Source: Arcicella sp034931005
GTDB lineage: Bacteria; Bacteroidota; Bacteroidia; Cytophagales; Spirosomataceae
Length of the DNA: 64,000 nt
Assembly: GCF_034931005.1 (NCBI RefSeq)
Contig: NZ_JAYGIN010000004.1
Span: 124,001 to 188,000 of the forward strand
Reading direction: 5' to 3'
In this document: positions 1 through 7,350 of the stretch, one piece after another
How the letters are laid out: each line of letters begins with the position of its first letter
Numbering within the stretch: the stretch's first letter is position 1
Notes under the pieces: model-generated
Told to the model about the DNA's origin: nothing
The model's database searches: none
Seen by the model: only the letters and a program-made list of their open reading frames with translations
Position numbers and translations under genes: made by a program

Positions 1-232
1 AATCTTTCACCTCATGTAAGTCCATCAAGAGCTTATAGGCATTTAATAATTTAAAAATCCTGACTTCTGATTCTGGACTAATTTCTCCTTCATTGAACAC
101 ATCATGACCTAAACGAAGGGCAAAACGGACATATTCAACTTTCTTAAAACTAATCTTTCCGTCATTTTCCAAGACTTTCGAGATTTGCATACGGGCGGCA
201 TTCGAGCCGATGTCAATAGCAGCTATTTTCAT
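1..232 (-). CDS. Ppx/GppA phosphatase family protein, N-terminal fragment (runs off window)
   Basis: The reverse strand reads ATG at 232 and stays open to the window edge, giving 77 residues. It begins with the nucleotide-binding signature AAIDIGSNAARMQI (residues 4-17), which resembles the DxGSNxxR phosphate-1 loop of the exopolyphosphatase/guanosine pentaphosphate phosphatase (Ppx/GppA) branch of the actin/Hsp70 ATPase fold. Family members hydrolyse polyphosphate or pppGpp in the cytoplasm. The rest of the domain lies outside the window, so Ppx and GppA cannot be separated. The N-terminus is not preceded by a signal peptide, which fits a cytosolic enzyme. Confidence in the family is high from the motif, and the exact activity is inferred. 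Confidence 0.85.
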   Translation of the reverse strand, partial: MKIAAIDIGSNAARMQISKVLENDGKISFKKVEYVRFALRLGHDVFNEGEISPESEVRIFKLLNAYKLLMDLHEVKD

Positions 233-372
233 TCTTTAAAATTAAAGAGTTATTGGGAAGGCTTAAAAGTGATGGAAAAGGGAAATAAGAAAAGTGTAGG
301 AATAATTTATATTAACGAACAACCTTTCTGGATTAATATACCCTTTACTCATATACTCTTTAACCATAAACC

Positions 373-672
373 CTACAACTTATTAAACGTATATCCGTTT
401 CCTTCTTCCTCAAAATCCAACTCAACGCCCATCAAATACATCAAATGGGGTTTTTTTACTAATAAACCAATATTTAGATTATTAATTTGGTGAAGTTCGT
501 CATTGTCTTCCATTTTATCAAAACCAATAAAATAAGTAGCACTACAAGCACCTCCTCTCAAACCAATTCTTAGAAAGTAATTTTCGGGAATACCTTTGAT
601 TTTCAGGGCATTATTAATTTGCTCTTTTGCTTTATCGGTAATATCTATGGGATTTATTTTCAATTCTGTCAT
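373..672 (-). CDS. HesB/IscA-like iron-sulfur accessory protein lacking the C-terminal CxC
   Basis: A 99-residue protein with the A-type Fe-S carrier pattern. It starts with ITDKAKEQI, then GLRGGACSATYFIGFD containing Cys43 (equivalent to the first conserved Cys of IscA/ErpA), then a YLMGVELDFEEEGNGYTF stretch matching the usual YLxGxxIDY...GFxF region. Canonical members continue into NPN...CGCGxSF and coordinate cluster with Cys-Gly-Cys. Here translation ends at FNKL, so two of the three ligand cysteines are absent. I see no frameshifted CGCG in the 140 bases downstream. It may be a Bacteroidota variant that binds metal through Cys43 and other residues, or a truncated copy. It is transcribed away from the DUF7935-like gene. 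Confidence 0.8.
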   Translation of the reverse strand: MTELKINPIDITDKAKEQINNALKIKGIPENYFLRIGLRGGACSATYFIGFDKMEDNDELHQINNLNIGLLVKKPHLMYLMGVELDFEEEGNGYTFNKL

Positions 673-702
673 AACTACATTCTTTTCACCACTAAAATTA
701 AC

Positions 703-710
703 TATTTTTG
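703..710 (+). promoter_or_regulatory. Candidate -7 box TATTTTTG upstream of the DUF7935-like gene
   Basis: TATTTTTG matches the Bacteroidota TAnnTTTG consensus and lies 80 bases before the start at 790. No clear TTG is present 19-21 bases upstream (only a TTT/TTC run near 682-686), so the call is weak. Confidence 0.3.
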
Positions 711-789
711 ATTTTCTAAGCTAATGACTTTTCGTAATACCGATTTGTACATCGAAAGCTAAAAACTAAAATTAATTAACCCTTACACA

Positions 790-1317
790 ATGGAATTAGT
801 TACCGATTTATTAAAAGTTATCCTTCCCGCTGGATTAGTATTGTGGGCTATGTATTTGACAGTCAGCTCCTTTATCAAGAAAGATTTAGTTCAAAAAGAA
901 TTAGATATTAAAGCCGAAACGACCAAAACTTTACTTCCAATACGTTTACAAGCGTATGAACGAATGGCTTTATTTTTGGAAAGAATTTCACCAAATAATT
1001 TGTTGATTCGTTTGAATGGTAGAGCCGTAAATGTGACCGATTTTCAACAATTAATGCTCACCGAAATTAGAGAAGAATTTTCTCATAACCTATCACAACA
1101 GGTTTATATGAGTGATGAAGCATGGACAACTATCAAAAATGCCATGAACGAAACCGTTGCCCTAATCAATTTATCTGCTAAAGATTTAGCTCCTGAAGCT
1201 CCATCTTTAGAACTTTCGAAACGAATTTTTGAGGTAGTGATGAACAAAGGAGTAAATTCTTCTGACGAAGCCCTTAGAATGGTAAAACAAGAAATGAGAA
1301 TATTTTTTTTCATGTAG
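790..1317 (+). CDS. Conserved membrane-anchored protein (DUF7935-like)
   Basis: 175 residues with one N-terminal transmembrane segment (about residues 5-28) followed by a soluble helical domain containing the strongly patterned LPIRLQAYERMALFLERISP. I recall this pattern from a Bacteroidota family listed as DUF7935; I cannot confirm the number here. No function is known. The anchor and cytoplasmic helical domain suggest a membrane-associated role. The last residues (EMRIFFFM) and the stop codon arise where the coding sequence runs into a palindromic repeat: the TAG at 1315-1317 is part of the GTAG that opens the element at 1314. The native C-terminus may therefore have been replaced or shortened by the insertion. 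Confidence 0.65.
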   Translation: MELVTDLLKVILPAGLVLWAMYLTVSSFIKKDLVQKELDIKAETTKTLLPIRLQAYERMALFLERISPNNLLIRLNGRAVNVTDFQQLMLTEIREEFSHNLSQQVYMSDEAWTTIKNAMNETVALINLSAKDLAPEAPSLELSKRIFEVVMNKGVNSSDEALRMVKQEMRIFFFM

Positions 1318-1542
1318 AGACGTTGCCTGCAACGTCTTCTGAACACAACAAGGCAACGTCTTCTGAATAAATCAGGGATAATTGCAACGTCTTCTGAACA
1401 CAACAAGGCAACGTATTCTGAACACAACAAGGCAACGTATTCTGAACACAACAAGGCAACGTCCTCTGAACACAACAAGGCAACGTCCTCTGAATAAATC
1501 AGGGGTTTCGGGTACAGAAGACGTTGCAGGCAACGTCTCTAC
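1314..1542. repeat. MITE/REP-like element: 28-bp terminal inverted repeats enclosing 24-bp direct repeats
   Basis: The ends (1314-1341 and 1515-1542) are perfect 28-bp inverted copies; the left one starts GTAGAGACGTTGCCTGCAAC. The interior is a degenerate array of a 24-base unit of the form CAACGTATTCTGAACACAAC plus AAGG, present about seven times with C/A/T changes at two positions. Two units are interrupted by AATAAATCAGGG. Because 24 is a multiple of three, the array keeps an open frame that runs into the MFS gene. No transposase is encoded. The GTAG foot and palindromic ends resemble REP elements moved by RAYT enzymes. Confidence 0.85.
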
Positions 1543-1558
1543 TAAACACATAATAATT

Positions 1559-2791
1559 ATGAAAAATAAAACCACTATCCAACATCTTTTCAGTATTCCC
1601 GTTATTGTAGCCGCTTTAGGCTATTTTGTAGATATTTATGACCTCCTTTTATTCGGAATTGTTCGAGTGCCGAGTTTGAAAGAATTGGGCTTGAACGAAG
1701 AACAAATTTCCTCTGTCGGTAAGGATATTATCAACTGGCAAATGGGCGGTTTATTATTAGGCGGTATTTTATGGGGTATTTTAGGCGATAAAAAAGGACG
1801 TTTATCGGTACTTTTTGGGTCAATTATCACTTACTCGCTTGCTAATATTGCCTGTGGATTTGTACAAGACCCTACAACTTATGCACTTTTGCGTTTTGTA
1901 GCGGGTGTAGGTTTAGCTGGGGAGTTAGGGGCTGGAATCACCTTGGTTTCAGAAATTTTACCAAAAGAATTACGTGCTTTGGGGTCATCTTTAGTAGCAG
2001 GAGTAGGACTATTCGGGGCGGTTGTTGCTTATTTCACCGTGAAAGAATTTGGTGGTTGGAGAAATGCCTATTTTGTAGGCGGAGGACTCGGAATCACCCT
2101 TTTATTACTTCGTATTAGTGTTTTTGAATCTGGAATGTTTGAAAGTTTGAAACAACAAAAACACATTCAAAAAGGAAATTTCTTTGCTCTTTTTACCAAT
2201 AAAGACCGTTTGAGTAGATATTTAAAGTGTATTGCTATTGGTGTTCCAACTTGGTTTGTGATTGGTATTTTAGCCACTTTTGCCAATGAGTTTGGAAAGG
2301 CAATGGGCATTCAAGAAAACATCGAACCAGGAAAAGCCATTATGTTTTGTTATATCGGACTTGCCTTTGGGGATTTATCAAGTGGCGTGATTAGCCAAGT
2401 CCTAAAATCTCGAAAAAAGGCGGTTGCCATTCTTCTTTTTCTATCTCTAATTTGTAGTATTGTATATCTATATGCTGGCATAAAAACAGCCACAGCTTTA
2501 TATACAACGTGTGTTTTTGCAGGTTTTTCAGTTGGATATTGGGCAATGTTCGTAACGATTGGTGCAGAACAATTTGGTACAAATTTACGAGCCACTGCCG
2601 CAACTACGATTCCTAATATGGTAAGAGGTGCAGTTATCGGAATGACCTCTCTTTTTGCCTATTTAAAACCCTCAATGAGTATTTTTGATGCAGCCGCTAT
2701 CGTAGGTATCATTGCTTTTGCTATTGCATTTTATTCTATTTTCACCATTCCAGAAACACATGGCAAAGATTTAGACTTTTTAGAAGAATAA
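1559..2791 (+). CDS. MFS transporter (sugar/organic acid porter type)
   Basis: 410 residues from the ATG at 1559, giving about twelve hydrophobic segments. The loop between TM2 and TM3 has GDKKGR, the MFS motif GxxxDRxGR in shortened form, and the loop after TM4 has FVAGVGLAGELGAGITLVSE, as in sugar and aromatic-acid porters. The substrate is not evident. The reading frame is open further upstream to 1382, but that extension is made entirely of the 24-bp repeat array (QRILNTTRQRILNTTR...) and has no membrane or signal character, so 1559 is chosen. The upstream element leaves only 16 bases between its end and the start codon, so the promoter may lie in or before the repeat. Confidence 0.85.
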   Translation: MKNKTTIQHLFSIPVIVAALGYFVDIYDLLLFGIVRVPSLKELGLNEEQISSVGKDIINWQMGGLLLGGILWGILGDKKGRLSVLFGSIITYSLANIACGFVQDPTTYALLRFVAGVGLAGELGAGITLVSEILPKELRALGSSLVAGVGLFGAVVAYFTVKEFGGWRNAYFVGGGLGITLLLLRISVFESGMFESLKQQKHIQKGNFFALFTNKDRLSRYLKCIAIGVPTWFVIGILATFANEFGKAMGIQENIEPGKAIMFCYIGLAFGDLSSGVISQVLKSRKKAVAILLFLSLICSIVYLYAGIKTATALYTTCVFAGFSVGYWAMFVTIGAEQFGTNLRATAATTIPNMVRGAVIGMTSLFAYLKPSMSIFDAAAIVGIIAFAIAFYSIFTIPETHGKDLDFLEE

Positions 2792-2896
2792 ATCGGATTT
2801 ATTAAACGGTCAAAATCAAAACTCATATCTGTTGCTATACATTTATTTTGTAGGTATTATTGAGGGTTTTTACAAATCATTCAAAATACCTACAAA

Positions 2897-3565
2897 ATGA
2901 AATTAAAATTTTACGTTATTGCCCTCTCTTTCTCTGGGTTATCTTTTGCCACAATTGCTCAAACGAGCCAACCACTTACGATTAAAAATAAACTTATTAT
3001 TGATTCTGAAGGAACTGGAAGCGGTTTAAAGTTTTCAGGAATTAACTCAAATACCGCAACGTCTGTTGTTCCAACTAAAGTTTTAACCCTCGATGCAGAC
3101 GGTAACGCTGTATTGGGTAGTATGCCAACAATTCCTACAATTCCTGCTGGTGCAAGTGTCTGGACGATTGATAATAACAACAACGCTTCAACTGCTGCAA
3201 ATAGCATTAGTATCGGAACTGGTCTTACCATTCCTGCCAATAATCCTTATAGTTTGTATGTTTCAAAGGGAATTTTAGCTGAAAGAGTTAGAGTTGCAGT
3301 AAGTGGCTCAAGTTTTTGGGCAGATTACGTTTTTGACAAATCTTATAAATTGGCATCTCTTCGTAATGTAGAAAAATTTATCCTTGAAAATAAACACCTG
3401 CCAAACGTCCCATCAGCTCAGGAAGTAAGCGAAAAAGGAATTGATTTTGCGGAAATGCAAGCTACGATGTTACGTAAAATTGAAGAGTTGACACTTTATG
3501 TAATTAAACAAGACAAAGAAATGAAAAGCCTAAGGAAAGAAGTTAAACGTTTGAAAACGAAGTAG
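2897..3565 (+). CDS. Secreted protein with C-terminal coiled coil (tail-fibre-like)
   Basis: 222 residues. Residues 1-21 form a signal peptide ending FATIAQ. The middle is a Thr/Asn/Ser-rich beta-like region with a Pro-rich TIPTIPAG stretch. The C-terminal third holds DYVFDKSYKLASLRNVEKFI, then NKHLPNVPSAQEV, then EMQATMLRKIEELTLYVIKQ and a basic coiled coil (KEMKSLRKEVKRLKTK). This C-terminal module is common in Bacteroidota surface and phage-tail-like proteins, where it ends a trimeric stalk. It precedes the subtilase gene by 54 bases on the same strand and may be co-transcribed. The role is not known; a surface fibre or adhesin is an inference. Confidence 0.7.
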   Translation: MKLKFYVIALSFSGLSFATIAQTSQPLTIKNKLIIDSEGTGSGLKFSGINSNTATSVVPTKVLTLDADGNAVLGSMPTIPTIPAGASVWTIDNNNNASTAANSISIGTGLTIPANNPYSLYVSKGILAERVRVAVSGSSFWADYVFDKSYKLASLRNVEKFILENKHLPNVPSAQEVSEKGIDFAEMQATMLRKIEELTLYVIKQDKEMKSLRKEVKRLKTK

Positions 3566-3619
3566 TAAGCCTTCGTTCAATCTTTTTCCTATCTTAATCC
3601 ACTATAAATTTCTTAGACC

Positions 3620-6469
3620 ATGTTTTTTTCTCATAAAAAATGTAGCTGTTTGTGTTTACTTTTCATGATGTTTTATTGGGGAAATACTCAAATTAAAGCT
3701 CAGACTATCAGTAAATTATATATTGATGGTGAAGTATATCTAAAGGTAAAAGCTACACAAGCTAAAACAGGCACTATTGGTACTCAAGTCGTCCCTACAC
3801 TTTCGGTAAATATTGCTGCTGAGTTACCATTTTTAGCTAAAATGTCAAACAAATACCCCGTTTCAAAAGCGTTACACTCTTTCTATTATTCTAAAAATAC
3901 TACCCTCAATACCGTTTATCGTATTTCTTTACAAAACCCAGCTCTTATAAAGGATTTCTTGGCTGACGTTGTTAAAGATGCAAGCGTAGAATATGCAGAA
4001 CCAGTGCCTTTGATGACTGCGATTCATACACCCAATGACCCCAGTTTTTCTACAAGCCAATGGCATTTAAACACTGTTAAAGCTGATTTGGCATGGGATA
4101 TTTTTCAAGGAAACTCATCTCAAAAAATTAAATTAGCCGTAGTGGATGATGCCGTACAGATAAATCACCCCGATTTAGCGGCAAACTGTATTCAAGGTTG
4201 GGACGTTGCCGATAACGATAACGACCCAAGCCCACCAAGCACTGATTATAGTCATGGTACGCACGTTGCTGGAATTGCAGGTGCGGTTACAAACAATGGT
4301 ATCGGCATTGCTTCATTGGCATATAATGGCGTTCAGATTTTACCCGTAAAATCTACAAATTCTGGCGGTGGCTCAATTACGCATGCTTACGAAGGTTTGG
4401 CTTGGGCTGCCAACAATGGAGCTAAAATCATCAGTATGTCATGGGGAGGCGGAGGTGCATCCGTAACAGCTCAAAATCTCATCAATGATGCCTACAACCG
4501 AGGTATTTTATTAGTAGCTGCGGCTGGTAATAGTGCCTCAAATGGAAGAAATTATCCTGCTGCTTACGACAATGTATTATCAGTTGCCAGTACCACAAGA
4601 GGTGATATTGCAAGTTCTTTTACTTCTTTCGGAACATGGGTTGATATTGCAGCACCTGGTTCTGAAATTTATAGTTCAGTACCTTTTGGTGGTTATGCTA
4701 CTTATAGTGGAACTTCAATGGCAACTCCTTTAGTATCAAGTTTAGCAGCATACATTTGGTCTAAAGTACCAAGCTATACGCCAGCTCAAGTAGAAGCACT
4801 CATAAAAGCATCAGCAGATAATATTGATGGATTAAATCCAAATTATTCAGGACAATTAGGGGCAGGACGCATCAATGCACAACGAGCAATTCAAATGGCG
4901 TGTCCTGATAATCCAGGAGATATTCCATTAAATGTAAGCGGTAATGTAACCCTTTGTAATGGTTCTTCTTACACTCTTTCAGTAAGAAGAATTGCCAATG
5001 TAACCTATACTTGGTACAAAAATGATATTGCTCAAACAGCAACTGACACATTTCTTACCGTAAACAGTAGTGGAATATATTACGTAAAAGCGACACGAAG
5101 TACCTGTCAAAGTTCATCAAATACCGTTAATTTTCAATTCTATGACACCCCATCTCCAGCACTGGTAAGTACAAGTGATACAACTACTTGTTTAGGCAAG
5201 CGAATTCCTCAGGGTAAAGGAGTTAAAGCAGTTCCAAACAATTGTGGTCTAAGAAATACGCCAACAACATTCACTTATGGAGGAGGCTCAGTAGGATATG
5301 ATGGAGGTAACAGTAGTGGAGCTAACCCCTCTGTTTATGTTTCAGGAATTAGTGCCAATACTGGTGGATTAAAAGTGAGTATCACTTGGAGAAAGCAAGA
5401 TGGAGGCGGAGCTTACGATTGTGCTACGCCAGCATCGGGTTGTTCTTATAATAGTGAAACGCAATTTAGTTTGAGAAGTCCATCAGGACGAGAAATTGTA
5501 CTTGTCAATGGTGGTACATATCAAGGATGTTTAGACCCTGGCGTGGTTACAACTGTTTTTGAGGATAGTGGATTAATAATTCCTGTTGGAGCAACTCAAA
5601 GTAGTGGAACATTTAGTCCAAGCACACCCTTATCCACACTTGCCAACGAACTTTCGGAAGGTACATGGACTTTAGTACCAACGGATTTAGCTGGAGCTGA
5701 CCCATTATGTGTATCAGGATTTTCATTAACATTTACAGATATAAAAGAAACCATATCTTGGTGGTCTGCTCCCACAGGTGGAAGTTTGTTGGGTAGAGGA
5801 AATATTCTTACCCCAACAGATACTTTAGTGGGCAACTATACTTATTATGCAGAAGGTTTATGTCCAAACTCCTGCCCAAGCCCAAGATTAGCTGCCAATT
5901 TTTCAATTACCACAGGAACCATTCCACTCAACTACGCATTCGATATTAATTTAGGAAATAGTATTAGTACACTAAATGAACAATTTAATACGCAATCAAT
6001 AACGATTGGTGGTGCTCATCCAATTACCCCACCCATCTCAGTTTGTAATAATACAAATTTGGTATTAGCAGCCACAAACTGCGGAACGAAACTAACCAAA
6101 TGGACTACTGGAGAAACTGGTGTAGTGATTTATAAAACATTTAACAACACTACAACAAATACCATTCAATCATATTGTTTAGAAACTGCAACAGGTTGCC
6201 AAACAGCACTTTCAAGTCCAATTACGGTATTTGTTGAACCAACAAATCTCACGGTAAATAATGAAATATTAGAAAACAGAAAAGCAACTTACCGTGCTAC
6301 CCAAACCGTTGAAGGAACAAGTCTATTAAAAAATACTGCTGAAATAGATTTTAAAGCAGGTGGAAAAGTAGATTTAACCCCTGGATTTAATACAGAACGA
6401 GGAGCAAATTTTAATGCAGCAACAGGCAATTGCCCCAATAATAATACGTCAATTATTACAAATAAATAG
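3620..6469 (+). CDS. Secreted subtilisin-like (S8) protease with P domain and 3-coathanger stack tail
   Basis: 949 residues. Signal peptide residues 1-27 (ends IKAQ), then a propeptide to about 140. The S8 catalytic domain carries Asp176 (VVDD), His212 (SHGTHVAG), the oxyanion Asn in AAAGNSAS, and Ser366 (SGTSMATP). An Ig-like/PKD-like stretch with YTWYKNDIAQ follows, then a proprotein-convertase P-type domain (about 510-700, including VSGISANTGGLKVSITW). The end (about 880-940) contains ATYRATQTV...LKNTAEIDFKAGGKVDLTPGF, the pattern of the Bacteroidota 3-coathanger stack domain. Unlike the protease at 27083-31042 there is no type IX sorting domain of the PNP...KxxK type, so surface attachment must differ. 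Extracellular protein degradation is the expected role; substrates are unknown. Confidence 0.9.
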   Translation: MFFSHKKCSCLCLLFMMFYWGNTQIKAQTISKLYIDGEVYLKVKATQAKTGTIGTQVVPTLSVNIAAELPFLAKMSNKYPVSKALHSFYYSKNTTLNTVYRISLQNPALIKDFLADVVKDASVEYAEPVPLMTAIHTPNDPSFSTSQWHLNTVKADLAWDIFQGNSSQKIKLAVVDDAVQINHPDLAANCIQGWDVADNDNDPSPPSTDYSHGTHVAGIAGAVTNNGIGIASLAYNGVQILPVKSTNSGGGSITHAYEGLAWAANNGAKIISMSWGGGGASVTAQNLINDAYNRGILLVAAAGNSASNGRNYPAAYDNVLSVASTTRGDIASSFTSFGTWVDIAAPGSEIYSSVPFGGYATYSGTSMATPLVSSLAAYIWSKVPSYTPAQVEALIKASADNIDGLNPNYSGQLGAGRINAQRAIQMACPDNPGDIPLNVSGNVTLCNGSSYTLSVRRIANVTYTWYKNDIAQTATDTFLTVNSSGIYYVKATRSTCQSSSNTVNFQFYDTPSPALVSTSDTTTCLGKRIPQGKGVKAVPNNCGLRNTPTTFTYGGGSVGYDGGNSSGANPSVYVSGISANTGGLKVSITWRKQDGGGAYDCATPASGCSYNSETQFSLRSPSGREIVLVNGGTYQGCLDPGVVTTVFEDSGLIIPVGATQSSGTFSPSTPLSTLANELSEGTWTLVPTDLAGADPLCVSGFSLTFTDIKETISWWSAPTGGSLLGRGNILTPTDTLVGNYTYYAEGLCPNSCPSPRLAANFSITTGTIPLNYAFDINLGNSISTLNEQFNTQSITIGGAHPITPPISVCNNTNLVLAATNCGTKLTKWTTGETGVVIYKTFNNTTTNTIQSYCLETATGCQTALSSPITVFVEPTNLTVNNEILENRKATYRATQTVEGTSLLKNTAEIDFKAGGKVDLTPGFNTERGANFNAATGNCPNNNTSIITNK

Positions 6470-6488
6470 AGATTATTATTGATTAAAA

Positions 6489-6530
6489 TATAAAAAACGT
6501 CGGTGAGAATTATCACCGACGTTTTTTATA
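6489..6530. terminator. Bidirectional terminator between subtilase and Lrp regulator
   Basis: An 18-bp perfect stem (TATAAAAAACGTCGGTGA at 6489-6506 with its complement at 6513-6530) and a 6-base loop. It has A/T runs on both sides, so it can work for both convergent genes. It includes the stop codon of the regulator. Confidence 0.85.
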
Positions 6531-6993
6531 TCCCCACCAAAGCAGTCTCATGCTTAATTTCTGACATTACAAAAATTGAATGTGTACTACCAATATTTTC
6601 TAAAGAAGCCAATTTATTCATCAAAAAAGCCTGATATTCTCTCATATCATGAACAATAATTTTGAGCATAAAATCATAATCTCCCGAAATATTATAGCAC
6701 TCTTGCACTTCATCCAATCGTACAATTTCTTGCACAAACCTCGCTCCTGCTTCTTGAGCGTGTTCTTTTAGACGAATACTACAAAAAACCATTAAATCTT
6801 TCAGCACTTTTTCTCTATCAACCAAAGCCACATATTTTTTGATAACCCCATCTTTCTCTAACCTACGGACACGCTCATACACAGGCGTGGGTGATAAATT
6901 TAGGCGTGAAGCCAATTCTTTTGTCGTCAGCAAAGCATCTTGTTGTAAATGTCTAAGAATTTCTTTGTCGGTTGGGTCAATTTTAATTGCCAT
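6526..6993 (-). CDS. Lrp/AsnC family transcriptional regulator
   Basis: 155 residues, the usual family length. The N-terminal winged helix-turn-helix covers residues 10-55 (LLTTKELASRLNLSPTPVYERVRRLEKDGVI) and is followed by the RAM ligand-binding/oligomerisation domain (about 65-145, with GDYDFMLKIIVHDM). Such proteins form octamers that sense amino acids or related metabolites. It is divergent from metH across a 357-base gap, so methionine or another amino acid is a reasonable but untested effector. No obvious paired operator was recognised in that gap. Confidence 0.92.
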   Translation of the reverse strand: MAIKIDPTDKEILRHLQQDALLTTKELASRLNLSPTPVYERVRRLEKDGVIKKYVALVDREKVLKDLMVFCSIRLKEHAQEAGARFVQEIVRLDEVQECYNISGDYDFMLKIIVHDMREYQAFLMNKLASLENIGSTHSIFVMSEIKHETALVGI

Positions 6994-7350
6994 ATTTTAG
7001 AAGATAATTTATCGTTTCGTTGAAAAAAATCGCAAATATTTAGTTAATAATATCTGATATTTTCATTTAGTAAGGTAAATATATCTATTTTTTCAAAACA
7101 AAGTAAATTATTTATCTTAAATGGATAATTTTGTAAAGTTAAATCAATTGTAAATTGATTGTGGACGAGATAGACAACTAATTTTTGATTATTTTTGTAC
7201 TTTACTAAGACAGTATAATTATCCTACGAATATTTTGATAGAGAAAACCCTTTATTAAACTCTCAAAGAGATAGTAATTTATAAAATACATTACCATTAT
7301 TTCAAGCCTTTGTGCCTCCGTGCCTTTGTCGGCTTGAGCCTTTAAAGAAG
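6994..7350. other. Intergenic gap between lrp and metH
   Basis: An AT-rich divergent promoter region. A TATTTTTG box (7190-7197, + strand) fits the Bacteroidota -7 consensus but lacks a well-spaced TTG. The last 50 bases contain a word-like stretch CCTTTGTGCCTCCGTGCC flanked by CAAGCC and GGCTTG, which can pair. I looked for a cobalamin or SAM riboswitch and recognised none. Confidence 0.5.

Noticed and set aside
185..493. 102-residue plus-strand ORF
   Set aside because: It is antisense to the Ppx/GppA start and to the HesB-like C-terminus with no recognisable domain.
1314..1542. CRISPR array
   Set aside because: The direct repeats are contiguous 24-mers without unique spacers, inside terminal inverted repeats, and no cas genes exist.
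1382..1558. N-terminal extension of the MFS gene
   Set aside because: It consists only of repeat-array codons without membrane or signal character; the ATG at 1559 directly precedes the first transmembrane segment.
1104..1575. Two minus-strand ORFs rich in CSEDVALL / VFRRRC repeats
   Set aside because: They are translations of the 24-bp repeat array and the antisense of the DUF7935-like gene; no start context or conserved domain.
6994..7350. Cobalamin or SAM riboswitch ahead of metH
   Set aside because: I looked for the B12-box and SAM-I core strings and saw none; the region is AT-rich with only a short CAAGCC/GGCTTG pair.
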